DNA from: Phytobacter massiliensis JC163
GTDB lineage: Bacteria > Pseudomonadota > Gammaproteobacteria > Enterobacterales > Enterobacteriaceae
Direction: 5' to 3'
DNA: 64,000 nucleotides
Assembly: GCF_000321045.1 (NCBI RefSeq)
Contig: NZ_HE578945.1
Span: 752,179 to 816,178 of the forward strand
Shown: positions 55,764-64,000 of the stretch, one piece after another
How the letters are laid out: each line of letters opens with the position of its first letter
How positions within the stretch are numbered: position 1 is the first letter of the stretch
Position numbers and translations under genes: made by a program
The notes under the pieces: model-generated
Database searches by the model: none
The model's input: only the letters and a program-made list of their open reading frames with translations
Told to the model about the DNA's origin: nothing

Positions 55764-57812
55764 ATGAACACTTTGTTTAAGCGCACGGCGTTGGCTGGCC
55801 TGTTGTTGATAACAGGCCAGGCGCTTGCCGTGGAAGATATCACCCGCGCCGATCAAATTCCGCAGCTTAAGGAAGAGACGCAGCACGCGACGGTGAGCGA
55901 ACGCGTAACCTCGCGTTTTACCCGCTCTCACTATCGTCAGTTCGATCTGGATCAGGCCTTTTCGGCAAAAATCTTCGATCGATACCTGAATTTGCTGGAC
56001 TACAGCCACAACGTTCTGCTCGCGCAGGACGTTGAACAGTTCGCGAAGAAGAAAACTCAGCTGGGCGATGAGCTGCGTACCGGCAAACTGGACGTCTTTT
56101 ACGACCTGTATAATCTGGCGCAGAAGCGCCGCTTCGAACGTTACCAGTACGCCTTAAAAGTGCTGGAGCGCCCGATGGATTTCACCGGCAACGACACCTT
56201 CAACCTCGATCGCAGCAAAGCGCCCTGGCCGAAAGATCAGGCAGAGCTTGACGCGCTGTGGGACGCGAAGGTGAAGTACGATGAGCTGAGCCTCAAGCTG
56301 ACCGGCAAGAACGATAAAGAAATTCGTGAAACGCTGACGCGCCGCTACAAATTCGCGATTCGCCGCCTGGCGCAGACCAACAGCGAAGATGTCTTCTCGC
56401 TGGCGATGACCGCCTTCGCGCGTGAAATCGATCCGCACACAAACTACCTGTCGCCGCGTAATACCGAGCAGTTCAACACCGAAATGAGCCTCTCTCTGGA
56501 AGGCATCGGCGCTGTACTGCAGATGGATGAAGACTACACGGTGATCAACTCTATGGTCGCAGGCGGCCCGGCGGCGAAAAGCAAAGCCATTAGCGTCGGC
56601 GATCGTATCGTTGGCGTCGGCCAGACCGGCAAGTCGATGGTCGATGTTATCGGCTGGCGTCTGGATGATGTGGTCGCCCTGATCAAAGGCCCGAAAGGCA
56701 GTAAAGTCCGGCTTGAAATTCTGCCTGCCGGGAAAGGCACCAAAACCCGTATCGTCACCCTGACGCGCGAGCGCATCCGCCTGGAAGACAGAGCGGTTAA
56801 AATGTCGGTGAAAACCGTCGGCAAAGAAAAAGTGGGCGTGCTGGACATTCCAGGCTTTTATGTCGGCCTGACGGATGACGTGAAAGTGCAGCTGCAGAAG
56901 CTGGAAAAACAGAATGTCAGCAGCGTGGTTATCGACCTGCGCACCAACGGCGGCGGGGCGCTGACCGAAGCGGTTTCGCTCTCCGGTCTGTTTATCCCTT
57001 CCGGCCCGGTTGTCCAGGTCCGCGATAACAACGGCAAAGTGCGGGAAGATGCCGACAACGACGGCGTGGTCTATTACAAAGGCCCGCTGGTGGTGCTGGT
57101 GGACCGCTTTAGCGCCTCCGCATCGGAAATTTTCGCTGCGGCAATGCAGGACTACGGTCGCGCGCTGATCGTGGGCGAGCCGACGTTTGGTAAAGGCACT
57201 GTTCAGCAGTACCGCTCTCTGAACCGTATTTACGATCAGATGCTGCGCCCTGAATGGCCTGCGCTGGGCTCCGTCCAGTACACCATTCAGAAGTTCTACC
57301 GCGTTAACGGCGGCAGTACGCAGCGTAAAGGCGTAACGCCGGATATCCTGATGCCGACCGGCACCGAGGCGAGCGAAACGGGAGAGAAGTTCGAGGATAA
57401 CGCGCTGCCGTGGGATAGCATCAATGCTGCCACCTTCACGCGTTACGGCGATCTGAAACCGTTTGGGCCGCAGCTGCTGAAAGAGCATGAAGAGCGCATT
57501 GCCAAAGACCCGGAATTCCAGTACATCATCAAGGACATCGCGCGTTATAATGCCCTGAAAGATAAAAAGAATATCGTGTCGCTGAATTACGCCCAGCGTG
57601 AGAAAGAGAACACTGAAGACGATGCTATTCGTCTTAGCCGCCTCAACGATCGCTTCAAGCGCGAAGGTAAGCCGCTGCTCAAGAAACTCGACGATCTGCC
57701 AAAAGATTATCAGGAGCCGGATCCCTATCTGGACGAGACGGTGCATATCGCGCTGGATCTTGCTCACCAGGAGAAAGCCTCTCCCGCAGCGAACCCTGCC
57801 CCCGCCAAATAA
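55764..57812 (+). CDS. prc: Tail-specific protease Prc
   Basis: 682 residues, E. coli length. Periplasmic protease degrading proteins with nonpolar C-termini, including MepS via the adaptor NlpI and the FtsI propeptide. Signal peptide about 1-22 (LAGLLLITGQALA), PDZ domain about 240-330 (YTVINSMVAGGPAAKS), catalytic Ser/Lys in DRFSASASEIF (about 452) and GKGTVQQY (about 477). It shares peptidoglycan-hydrolase control with MepM, encoded elsewhere in the window. Confidence 0.97.
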   Translation: MNTLFKRTALAGLLLITGQALAVEDITRADQIPQLKEETQHATVSERVTSRFTRSHYRQFDLDQAFSAKIFDRYLNLLDYSHNVLLAQDVEQFAKKKTQLGDELRTGKLDVFYDLYNLAQKRRFERYQYALKVLERPMDFTGNDTFNLDRSKAPWPKDQAELDALWDAKVKYDELSLKLTGKNDKEIRETLTRRYKFAIRRLAQTNSEDVFSLAMTAFAREIDPHTNYLSPRNTEQFNTEMSLSLEGIGAVLQMDEDYTVINSMVAGGPAAKSKAISVGDRIVGVGQTGKSMVDVIGWRLDDVVALIKGPKGSKVRLEILPAGKGTKTRIVTLTRERIRLEDRAVKMSVKTVGKEKVGVLDIPGFYVGLTDDVKVQLQKLEKQNVSSVVIDLRTNGGGALTEAVSLSGLFIPSGPVVQVRDNNGKVREDADNDGVVYYKGPLVVLVDRFSASASEIFAAAMQDYGRALIVGEPTFGKGTVQQYRSLNRIYDQMLRPEWPALGSVQYTIQKFYRVNGGSTQRKGVTPDILMPTGTEASETGEKFEDNALPWDSINAATFTRYGDLKPFGPQLLKEHEERIAKDPEFQYIIKDIARYNALKDKKNIVSLNYAQREKENTEDDAIRLSRLNDRFKREGKPLLKKLDDLPKDYQEPDPYLDETVHIALDLAHQEKASPAANPAPAK

Positions 57813-57819
57813 CGTCCCC

Positions 57820-57849
57820 ACAGGCACAAGCAATTGTGCCTGTTTTTTT
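57820..57849 (+). terminator. Terminator after prc
   Basis: Perfect ten-base stem ACAGGCACAA / TTGTGCCTGT with GCAA loop, followed by a T-run. Confidence 0.92.
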
Positions 57850-57927
57850 AACAACATCGTGACGGCGTAAGCAACCTGCTACAAAATGTAAAGTTGTGTC
57901 TTTCTGGTCACTTACGCCGCTTTTATG

Positions 57928-57953
57928 CTTGAAAATAGCTTTATTACCCATAC
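57928..57953 (+). promoter_or_regulatory. Candidate sigma-32 promoter of htpX
   Basis: CTTGAAA (57928-57934), a 12-base spacer and CCCATAC (57947-57953) fit the heat-shock pattern (CTTGAAA-N11-16-CCCCAT) about 53 bases before htpX, a known heat-shock and Cpx gene. Confidence 0.6.
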
Positions 57954-58005
57954 GATGTGGGTAATCGCATAGTGCGTTTTGTTAAGCTGAGGTTAAAAGA
58001 AAATT

Positions 58006-58887
58006 ATGATGCGGATCGCGCTCTTCCTGTTGACTAACCTGGCCGTCATGCTGGTTTTTGGCCTGGTACTTAGCCTGACGGGCATTCAGTCGAGCAGCGT
58101 GCAGGGGTTGTTAATCATGGCGCTGCTGTTTGGTTTCGGCGGCTCTTTCATTTCACTGCTGATGTCGAAATGGATGGCGCTGAAATCGGTTGGTGGTGAA
58201 GTTATCGAGCAGCCGCGTAACGATATGGAACGCTGGCTGATGAACACCGTAGCGAACCAGTCTCGTCAGGCGGGTATCGCCATGCCGCAGGTGGCTATCT
58301 ACCACGCGCCGGATATTAACGCCTTTGCCACCGGCGCGCGTCGTGACGCCTCGCTGGTTGCGGTCAGCACCGGTCTGCTGCAGAACATGAACCGTGATGA
58401 AGCCGAAGCGGTTATCGCCCATGAAATCAGCCACATCGCCAATGGCGATATGGTAACAATGACCCTGATTCAGGGGGTGGTGAACACCTTCGTTATCTTT
58501 ATCTCCCGAATCCTTGCGCAGATCGCGGCGGGCTTTTTGGGCGGCAACCGTGATGACGGTGAAGAGAGCAACGGCAACCCGCTGATCTACTTTGCCGTGG
58601 CCACCGTGCTGGAACTGGTATTCGGTATTCTGGCGAGCATCATCACCATGTGGTTCTCCCGTCACCGTGAATTCCACGCCGACGCAGGCTCCGCGAAGCT
58701 GGTAGGGCGTGAGAAAATGATTGCGGCCCTGCAGCGTCTGAAAACCAGCTACGAGCCGCAGGAAGCCAGCAGCATGATGGCGTTTTGCATTAACGGCAAG
58801 TCAAAATCGTTAAGCGAGCTGTTCATGACCCACCCGCCGCTGGACAAACGTATCGAAGCGCTGAGAAGCGGTGAATACCTGAAATAA
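58006..58887 (+). CDS. htpX: Membrane protease HtpX
   Basis: 293 residues, E. coli length. M48 zinc metalloprotease of the inner membrane that removes damaged membrane proteins alongside FtsH. Two N-terminal hydrophobic segments (about 4-24, 32-54), the HEISH zinc motif near 139-143, two further hydrophobic segments (about 155-180, 193-215), and a third ligand Glu in [10 protein letters not shown] near 222. Candidate sigma-32 promoter upstream. Confidence 0.97.
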   Translation: MMRIALFLLTNLAVMLVFGLVLSLTGIQSSSVQGLLIMALLFGFGGSFISLLMSKWMALKSVGGEVIEQPRNDMERWLMNTVANQSRQAGIAMPQVAIYHAPDINAFATGARRDASLVAVSTGLLQNMNRDEAEAVIAHEISHIANGDMVTMTLIQGVVNTFVIFISRILAQIAAGFLGGNRDDGEESNGNPLIYFAVATVLELVFGILASIITMWFSRHREFHADAGSAKLVGREKMIAALQRLKTSYEPQEASSMMAFCINGKSKSLSELFMTHPPLDKRIEALRSGEYLK

Positions 58888-58905
58888 AGCCGTGTGGTGA
58901 TGAGA

Positions 58906-58934
58906 AAAGCGCGTCCAGAGGACGCGCTTTTTTT
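58906..58934. terminator. Terminator between htpX and convergent yebQ
   Basis: Stem AAAGCGCGTC / GACGCGCTTT with CAGAG loop and T-run; A-run on the other side lets it serve both directions. Confidence 0.9.
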
Positions 58935-60303
58935 ATGCGTTGCGCGGCTGAGAGAGGCGTAAGCTGCTCACGACTGCCGCGGCCACGGCGAGAATACCGG
59001 CGAGGAGCAATGACATATGGGTGCCGCTGTTATCGAACAGGTTAAACAGCAGCGCAACAAACGCGGCGCCGCTGCTCTGGCCTAACAGGCGCGCGGTACC
59101 CAGCATTCCGCTCGCGCCGCCGCTGCGATGGCGAGGGGCGGAAGCGATAATCGTATGGTTATTCGGCGACTGAAATAAACCGAATCCGGCGCCGCACAAG
59201 GCCATCCGCCAGATGATATCCAGATCCGATGGCGAAGAGGGCAGGAGAGCCAGGGCAAACAACCCGACCGCCATCATCACCATCCCCAAACCGCCCAATA
59301 ACCCGGCATGAACGCGCTCAATCAGATAACCCGCCAGCGGCGCCATCACCATCGTGGCCAGAGGCCAGGGCGTAAGCAGCAGGCCAGTCTCCACTTCACT
59401 GCGCCCCAGCACGGACTGCAAAAAGAAAGGCAGGGAGACCATCGCCAGCATCTGGGCGCAAAAGGAGCAGATGGAGGTGCCAATGGAGAGCGAAAACAGC
59501 GGAATACGCAGCAAGTCCACCGGCAGCAAGGGCGAGGTGAGCCGCAGCTGACGACGCACGAACAGGGTGCCGGTTATCAGCAGTACCACCACCTCCGCCA
59601 GAATCAGTTTGTAGGACTGCCCCTGTGCAAAGCCGCTCAGCGCAGAGATAAGTAGGCCAAAGGTCAGGGCATTCATCACCGCGCTCGGCAGGTCGAACTT
59701 AGGCTTCTCGTTACGCGGCGCGTTCGCCGGCAGGTAACGCAGGGCGAGCAGCAGCGCAATAATCCCCAGCGGAATATTGATAAAGAACAGCCATTGCCAC
59801 GAGGCGACAGAGAGAATGGCCGCGGCGATCGTCGGCCCTGCGGCAGACGATACCGCAACCACAAAGGAGTTGATGCCCATGCCGCGGCCAAGCTGCCGGT
59901 AGGGATAAATCAGGCGAATCAGCGCGGTATTAACGCTCATCAGCGCCGCGCCGCCAAACCCCTGGGCCACGCGAGCCAGCGTCAAGGTGAGCAGAGAATC
60001 AGAGAGCGCGCACGCAAGGGACGTAAAGGTAAAGAGCACCAGGCCGACCTGATAGACGCGCCGGTAGCCGAACATATCCCCCAGAAAGGAGAGGGAGAGC
60101 AGCGAGATAACGATAGCTATCTGGTAGGCATTCACAATCCAGATTGAACTGGCGGGGGAGGCGTTAAGGTCCCTGGCGATAGTCGGCAGCGCGACGTTAG
60201 CTATCGCGCCATCGAGGACAGCCATCGTAATACCAATGACAATAGTGAAGATAGCGCCGTAACGCTGCGGCGCGGGCAGGCCGTCAAGGGTGGGTTTATG
60301 CAT
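58933..60303 (-). CDS. yebQ: MFS transporter YebQ (DHA2-type)
   Basis: 456 residues (E. coli 457). Drug:proton antiporter-2 group of the major facilitator superfamily, with motif C-like GPTIAAAI in TM5 and the N-terminal MAVLDGAIANVALPTIARDL typical of the group; about 14 hydrophobic segments. Substrate unknown; relatives export drugs or metabolites. Divergent from kdgR across 175 bases in which I see no clear KdgR box. Confidence 0.94.
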   Translation of the reverse strand: MHKPTLDGLPAPQRYGAIFTIVIGITMAVLDGAIANVALPTIARDLNASPASSIWIVNAYQIAIVISLLSLSFLGDMFGYRRVYQVGLVLFTFTSLACALSDSLLTLTLARVAQGFGGAALMSVNTALIRLIYPYRQLGRGMGINSFVVAVSSAAGPTIAAAILSVASWQWLFFINIPLGIIALLLALRYLPANAPRNEKPKFDLPSAVMNALTFGLLISALSGFAQGQSYKLILAEVVVLLITGTLFVRRQLRLTSPLLPVDLLRIPLFSLSIGTSICSFCAQMLAMVSLPFFLQSVLGRSEVETGLLLTPWPLATMVMAPLAGYLIERVHAGLLGGLGMVMMAVGLFALALLPSSPSDLDIIWRMALCGAGFGLFQSPNNHTIIASAPRHRSGGASGMLGTARLLGQSSGAAFVALLFNLFDNSGTHMSLLLAGILAVAAAVVSSLRLSQPRNA

Positions 60304-60478
60304 AGAAAATCGGGATCTTTAGTCGATGTGATTTGTTTAATAATTTTATCATCGCATTTTTGGTTTGATATCGCATATTTGTAACGAAGTTGCCAAACTC
60401 GGATTGCGACGGGGTAGCGAGAAATTTATAATAAAAAACTATTCTAATTTTTATAAAACACTCGCGATGAGGTGACTA

Positions 60479-61270
60479 ATGGCAATCGCAGATTTGGACA
60501 AGCAGCCAGATTCTGTTTCTTCGGTACTGAAGGTTTTTGGCATACTGCAGGCGCTTGGCGAAGAGCGCGAGATCGGTATTACCGAGCTGTCCCAGCGTGT
60601 GATGATGTCAAAAAGCACCGTCTATCGTTTTCTCCAGACCATGAAATCGTTGGGCTACGTGGCGCAGGAAGGGGAGTCCGAGAAGTATTCTCTGACCCTC
60701 AAGCTTTTTGAACTGGGCGCGCGCGCCCTGCAGAATGTCGACCTGATTCGCAGCGCCGACATCCAGATGCGTGAGCTTTCACGCCTCACAAAAGAGACTA
60801 TCCACCTTGGCGCGCTGGATGAAGACAGCATCGTTTACATCCATAAAATCGACTCCATGTACAACCTGCGCATGTATTCGCGTATTGGCCGCCGCAACCC
60901 GCTCTACAGCACCGCTATCGGTAAAGTGCTCCTCGCCTGGCGCGATAAAGAAGAAGTGGTACAGATCCTCGAAGGGGTCGAGTATAAGCGCAGCACAGAC
61001 CGTACGATCACCAGCACCGAAGACCTGCTTCCCATGCTGGATATCGTCCGTGAGCAGGGGTATGGCGAAGATAACGAAGAGCAGGAAGAGGGGCTACGCT
61101 GCATTGGCGTGCCGGTATTTGACCGTTTCGGCGTGGTGATTGCCGGGCTGAGTATCTCCTTCCCGACGCTGCGCTTCTCAGAAGAGCGCCTGCATGAATA
61201 TGTCAGCATGCTGCACCACGCGGCGCGCAAAATCTCTGAGCAGATGGGCTACAACGACTATCCGTTCTGA
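60479..61270 (+). CDS. kdgR: Transcriptional regulator KdgR
   Basis: 263 residues, E. coli length. IclR family: winged helix N-terminal (about 12-75, SKSTVYRFLQTMKSLGY as recognition region) and an effector domain binding 2-keto-3-deoxygluconate (about 90-260). Represses pectin and uronate genes, including eda and transporters. Start follows GATGAGGTGAC. The operator at 10790-10810 is a plausible target in this genome. Confidence 0.97.
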   Translation: MAIADLDKQPDSVSSVLKVFGILQALGEEREIGITELSQRVMMSKSTVYRFLQTMKSLGYVAQEGESEKYSLTLKLFELGARALQNVDLIRSADIQMRELSRLTKETIHLGALDEDSIVYIHKIDSMYNLRMYSRIGRRNPLYSTAIGKVLLAWRDKEEVVQILEGVEYKRSTDRTITSTEDLLPMLDIVREQGYGEDNEEQEEGLRCIGVPVFDRFGVVIAGLSISFPTLRFSEERLHEYVSMLHHAARKISEQMGYNDYPF

Positions 61271-61272
61271 TG

Positions 61273-61301
61273 ACATCGCCGCCTGCGGGCGGCGATGTTT
61301 T
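61273..61301 (+). terminator. Terminator after kdgR
   Basis: Eleven-base stem ACATCGCCGCC / GGCGGCGATGT with TGCG loop, then TTTAA; convergent yobH lies just beyond. Confidence 0.85.
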
Positions 61302-61539
61302 AACCGTTATCGATAATCTTTTCGCTTTTACGCAGCAGCGGGCACTGCGACAGGCCAATAATACCGCTGCTGGAATGCACGTACTGGGCGGTGCTTACCC
61401 CCCTTGCCGTCAGGTACTTACACTGCAACCCCAGGCCAGCGGCATTTTGCGCGCTACCAATCAGCACCCCATAGCCGCTTAACAAAATCCCTGTCCAGAT
61501 TAACGCCACAATCACTATCGTTCGAATAACAATACGCAT
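61300..61539 (-). CDS. yobH: YobH family protein
   Basis: 79 residues, E. coli length. N-terminal hydrophobic anchor (about 6-28, VIVALIWTGILLSGYGVLIG), then a short periplasmic or membrane-adjacent part with two cysteines (GLQCKYLTARG and SQCPLL). Unknown function. Position between kdgR and mgrB is as in E. coli. Confidence 0.93.
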   Translation of the reverse strand: MRIVIRTIVIVALIWTGILLSGYGVLIGSAQNAAGLGLQCKYLTARGVSTAQYVHSSSGIIGLSQCPLLRKSEKIIDNG

Positions 61540-61640
61540 TTTTGCACCTTGCCGCTAAAACTGCACTCAGGCTACCCTGTTATAGCCCTGGCACAAGTCG
61601 ACCATTCTTAAAAATCCTCAATGGCGCTACAGTTAGCCGC

Positions 61641-61675
61641 GGTTTAAGGAAGCCGTGCTAACCTGGGGGTATAAT
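61641..61675 (+). promoter_or_regulatory. mgrB promoter with candidate PhoP box
   Basis: A perfect -10 TATAAT at 61670-61675 is preceded at 61641 by GGTTTA, the first half of a PhoP box at the expected distance; the second half (GCCGTG at 61652) is degenerate. Confidence 0.55.
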
Positions 61676-61695
61676 ATGAAGTACTGGAGAGCGGC

Positions 61696-61839
61696 GTGAA
61701 AAAAGTGAAATGGCTTATCCTGATTGTCGTACTGGCAGCCTGTTTGTTGCTCTGGACGCAGACGCTCAACGTAATGTGCGATCAGGATGTGCAATTTTTC
61801 AGCGGCATCTGCGTGATCAATAAATTTATCCCCTGGTAG
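61696..61839 (+). CDS. mgrB: PhoQ inhibitor MgrB
   Basis: 47 residues, GTG start, too short for usual ORF cutoffs. TM segment about 6-24 ([16 protein letters not shown]), then the periplasmic part with Cys28 and Cys39 ([11 protein letters not shown] and SGICVIN) and the invariant end FIPW. Binds PhoQ and lowers its kinase activity, giving feedback on PhoP. Loss of MgrB raises polymyxin resistance in Klebsiella and relatives; this copy looks intact. Closely matches E. coli MgrB (47 residues). Confidence 0.97.
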   Translation: MKKVKWLILIVVLAACLLLWTQTLNVMCDQDVQFFSGICVINKFIPW

Positions 61840-61914
61840 CGGCCTTTTTTACGGTTGGCGATTTCCTTCCTCTCCGCCGGTGGTAAAATACGTGGCTTTG
61901 GTTGAGGTGGTGAA

Positions 61915-62199
61915 ATGAACGACGTATTAACATCCGGCGCGCTTAACCTCGCGTCTCTGATAGTTTCTGTAATTGTGCTGCTGGTGGGTCTGGTACTGTG
62001 GTTTTTCATCAATCGCGCCAGTTCGCGTACCAACGAGCAAATCGAACTGCTTGAAGCCCTGCTGGATCAGCAAAAGCGTCAGACCGCGCTGCTGCGTCGG
62101 CTGTGCGAAGCCAACGAGCCAGAAAAAGAGGCGGCCCCGGCGCGCCCCGAGGCGAAAAGTAACGACGACGATTTCATTCGTCTGGTCGCCGAGCGGTAA
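61915..62199 (+). CDS. yebO: YebO family protein
   Basis: 94 residues (E. coli 95). N-terminal TM (about 12-34, SLIVSVIVLLVGLVLWFFI), followed by a conserved helix NRASSRTNEQIELLEALLDQ and a charged tail ending IRLVAER. Unknown function. In E. coli the next genes are yobF-cspC; here an MBL-fold gene intervenes. Confidence 0.93.
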   Translation: MNDVLTSGALNLASLIVSVIVLLVGLVLWFFINRASSRTNEQIELLEALLDQQKRQTALLRRLCEANEPEKEAAPARPEAKSNDDDFIRLVAER

Positions 62200-62207
62200 T
62201 CTGCGAT

Positions 62208-63212
62208 ATGGCGCGTAAAAACCGATGGTTTAATCCCGCGCTTGCGCATCATCTCCCGGACGGGTTCACGAATACCACGCCTGGCGGCCATCGCCCCGGC
62301 GATGTTCAGCGCTGGCGGCGTGAACGCAAAGCCGCCGGTCTGCCCAGGCCGCCTGCGGGCGGCTATGATGACTTCACTGCCCGGTGGTGGCAACCGGCTG
62401 AGATAAGCGGCACCGATGACCGTATCTGGTGGCTTGGACACTCATCACTGCTGCTGCGTCTGATGGGGCAGTACGTGTTAACCGACCCGGTTTTTTCCGA
62501 ACGCGCCTCGCCGCTGAGCTTTGCTGGCCCCCGGCGGCGCACGCCCGCACCGCTGACTGTTGCCGATATTCCTTCTCTTGATGCGATTGTCATCTCCCAC
62601 AACCACTACGATCATCTCGATGTGCGCACGCTACGCCTGTTTTTAAAACGCTTTCCGCAGGTTAGCGTGCTGGCCCCGCTGGGGCTGGGCGACTGGCTTC
62701 GTCGGGCAGGCGCGCGCAACGTCATCGAGCTGGACTGGTGGCAGAGCGTGGTTTTTCAGGGGCTGGTCTATACCGCGGTTCCCGCTCAGCACTGGAGCAT
62801 GCGCAGCTTCTGGGATCGCAACAGTACCCTATGGTGCGGCTGGGTAGTTGAAAGCAGCGCCCATCGCTTCTGGTTTCCTGGCGATACGGGGTATTCGGAC
62901 GAGCTGTCCACCATAGCCCGGCGGCTGGGGGACCCGGATATTGTCGCGCTGCCCATTGGCGCGTATGCACCACGCTGGTTCATGGGGCGTAACCATATGG
63001 ATCCCCAGCAGGCAGTCGCCCTCTGGCAGCAGCTGGGCAGACCGAAGGCTTTGCCTATACATTGGGGAGTGTTTGAACTTGCTGATGAAGCGTTGGATGA
63101 GCCCGTACAGGAGCTGGAGGCGGCCCTGCGCGAAGCGGGCGAAAATCACTCCGGCTTTATGGCCCTGAAAATCGGTCAGTATTTATCTTTGAGTGATTCC
63201 ACTAAAAAGTAA
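62208..63212 (+). CDS. MBL-fold metallohydrolase, RomA/NAPE-PLD-like
   Basis: 334 residues, eight bases after yebO on the same strand. Metallo-beta-lactamase superfamily with HNHYDH (His131, His133, Asp135, His136), further ligands in AQHWS (His195), GDTGY (Asp226) and IHWGVF (His285): a full two-metal site, so likely an active hydrolase. Overall layout, with an N-terminal basic region and WWLGHSSLLLR before the metal site, resembles N-acyl-phosphatidylethanolamine phospholipase D relatives and Enterobacter RomA. No signal peptide. Substrate unknown; lipid or phosphodiester is a guess from the family. Not present at this place in E. coli K-12. Confidence 0.85.
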   Translation: MARKNRWFNPALAHHLPDGFTNTTPGGHRPGDVQRWRRERKAAGLPRPPAGGYDDFTARWWQPAEISGTDDRIWWLGHSSLLLRLMGQYVLTDPVFSERASPLSFAGPRRRTPAPLTVADIPSLDAIVISHNHYDHLDVRTLRLFLKRFPQVSVLAPLGLGDWLRRAGARNVIELDWWQSVVFQGLVYTAVPAQHWSMRSFWDRNSTLWCGWVVESSAHRFWFPGDTGYSDELSTIARRLGDPDIVALPIGAYAPRWFMGRNHMDPQQAVALWQQLGRPKALPIHWGVFELADEALDEPVQELEAALREAGENHSGFMALKIGQYLSLSDSTKK

Positions 63213-63708
63213 TAGCGGCTATTTATTATTTGCGGCATATCAAATTATATTTTTAGCGAAACGTTTTTATTGCCTTTTTTTGAGGCACTGTCATCAGATT
63301 TTCATTATTTTGGTGCAGGCTGTACTTTATTTGCGCAACGAATGTTGTGAGGCTGATTAAGTGCGTTTTTATCTTGCTCACATCATGCTTAAGAAAATTC
63401 TTATTGGCAAAAATGGCATAGCTATGCGCGAAAAATTCTTACGATATACGCTATATCAGATATTTTTTTTGCCGCGGCGTGGACGAACGGAACTCCTTGA
63501 GCTATGGTAAAAAAGCACGGTTTTGAAAGGAAGCCAGCAGGGGGTGTGGGCGTCGTCCGGAGGTCATTCGCAATGCATAAATGTGCATATGGTGCGGTGA
63601 TGTCCTTAGAATTTGTGCGGCGGATCGCCTCCCTTTTAAAAATGGCTTGCCATAATAAACGTTGTGTGTGATAACACGTTTTGGGTCAAACGAGGTACAG
63701 TTCTGTTT
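63213..63708. other. AT-rich leader region of yobF-cspC
   Basis: About 500 bases without a supported gene. Contains a perfect 12-base palindrome GCATAGCTATGC (63416-63427) flanked by two copies of AAAATTCTTA (near 63395 and 63432), and GATATA-CGC-TATATC (63443-63457) followed by a T-run. The promoter(s) and long leader of the yobF-cspC unit should lie here. Confidence 0.6.
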
Positions 63709-63879
63709 ATGTGTGGCATTTTCAGTAAAGAAGTCCTGAGTAAACACGTTGTCGTTGAATACAGCTTCTCTGCCGAACCTTATATTAGTGCCTCAAGCAG
63801 TAATGTCTCAGTTTCATCTCAGCTAATGCCTGCGGGCGAAGTAAATACATTAAGGAATATTGCAAATGGCAAAGATTAA
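63709..63879 (+). CDS. yobF: YobF, lengthened and overlapping cspC
   Basis: 56 residues. The first part [26 protein letters not shown] matches E. coli YobF, a 47-residue heat- and stress-inducible protein. Here the frame does not end before the cspC ribosome site: it passes through it and stops 14 bases inside cspC (63877-63879), giving a different tail ([17 protein letters not shown]). That looks like a one-base indel relative to E. coli near codon 38. GAGGT lies 13 bases before the ATG. Cotranscribed with cspC. Confidence 0.85.
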
Positions 63880-64000
63880 AGGTCAAGTTAAGTGGTTCAA
63901 CGAATCTAAAGGTTTTGGCTTCATTACTCCTGCTGATGGCAGCAAAGATGTGTTTGTACACTTCTCTGCAATCCAGGGTAACGGCTTCAAAACCCTGGCC
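63866..64000 (+). CDS. cspC: Cold-shock-like protein CspC, 5' part
   Basis: First 45 codons of a 69-residue CSD protein, cut by the window end. RNP1 KGFGFIT and RNP2 VFVHF are visible. CspC is constitutive rather than cold-induced and affects stability of rpoS and other mRNAs. ATG at 63866 follows TAAGGAATATTGCAA, inside the yobF reading frame. Confidence 0.95.

Noticed and set aside
56154..57857. 567-codon minus-strand frame opposite prc
   Set aside because: Shadow of prc; composition and lack of start signals argue against a gene.
63502..63747. 81-codon minus-strand frame in the yobF leader
   Set aside because: No ribosome site; overlaps the start of yobF and regulatory sequence.

Overview
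The window is a piece of enterobacterial chromosome, G+C rich and closely colinear with the E. coli region that holds the tar-tap-cheRBYZ and flhBAE flagellar genes and runs on to cspC, here read in the opposite orientation to the K-12 map. Protein lengths and landmark residues match E. coli orthologues almost gene for gene. The differences (tap present, torYZ, yebB and yecT missing, a pectin-sugar locus next to argS, an extra metallo-beta-lactamase-fold gene before cspC, a pilin-like gene before tar) suggest the Enterobacter/Leclercia/Lelliottia/Kosakonia side of the family. I cannot name the species from sequence alone.

Layout. 1-418: 3' end of a spore-coat-U-domain secreted/pilin protein. 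487-6845: a sigma-28 promoter and the chemotaxis operon tar-tap-cheR-cheB-cheY-cheZ. 6846-10705: a REP pair, then flhB-flhA-flhE of the flagellar export apparatus. 10706-13707: a KdgR-type operator, a GPH-family sugar transporter and a GH105 unsaturated glycuronyl hydrolase broken by a one-base frameshift. 13727-20791: terminator and REP pair, argS, yecM, cutC (with the MicL sRNA in its 3' part), cmoB, cmoA, yecN, yecE, yecD. 21058-26311: aspS, nudB, yebC, ruvC, a LexA-regulated ruvAB, then a 32-codon ORF on the other strand. 26617-31607: Zur-controlled zinc importer znuBC/znuA, then mepM and lpxM. 31663-38631: central carbon block pykA, hexR, zwf, edd, eda with HexR and GntR-like operators. 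38723-44581: purT, SOS gene yebG, yebF, yebE, ptrB, exoX, holE. 44716-48817: copC-copD-yebY, the SdsR sRNA, a 72-residue unknown protein, pphA, yebW, yebV. 48932-54332: rsmF and the LetAB (YebST) envelope lipid-transport pair. 54466-58887: msrC, proQ, prc, htpX. 58933-64000: yebQ, kdgR, yobH, mgrB, yebO, the MBL-fold gene, yobF and the start of cspC.

How parts join. The rhamnogalacturonide/oligogalacturonide uptake locus near 11-13.7 kb carries a KdgR-type operator. The KdgR regulator itself (60.5 kb) and the Entner-Doudoroff genes edd and eda (36-38.6 kb), through which the released keto-deoxy-gluconate would be catabolised, lie in the same window. Several stress circuits are readable directly: LexA boxes (ruvAB, yebG), a Zur box (znu), a sigma-E promoter inside cutC, a sigma-S-type promoter for SdsR, a candidate PhoP-dependent mgrB promoter and a candidate sigma-32 promoter for htpX.

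I see no tRNA, rRNA, insertion sequence, prophage or CRISPR array, and no clearly new multi-gene system. The observations most worth a second look are the frameshifted GH105 gene with its intact transporter and operator, the lengthened yobF overlapping cspC, the small unassigned ORFs, the palindrome-rich leaders before pphA and yobF, and the accessory genes placed next to flagellar and cold-shock operons.
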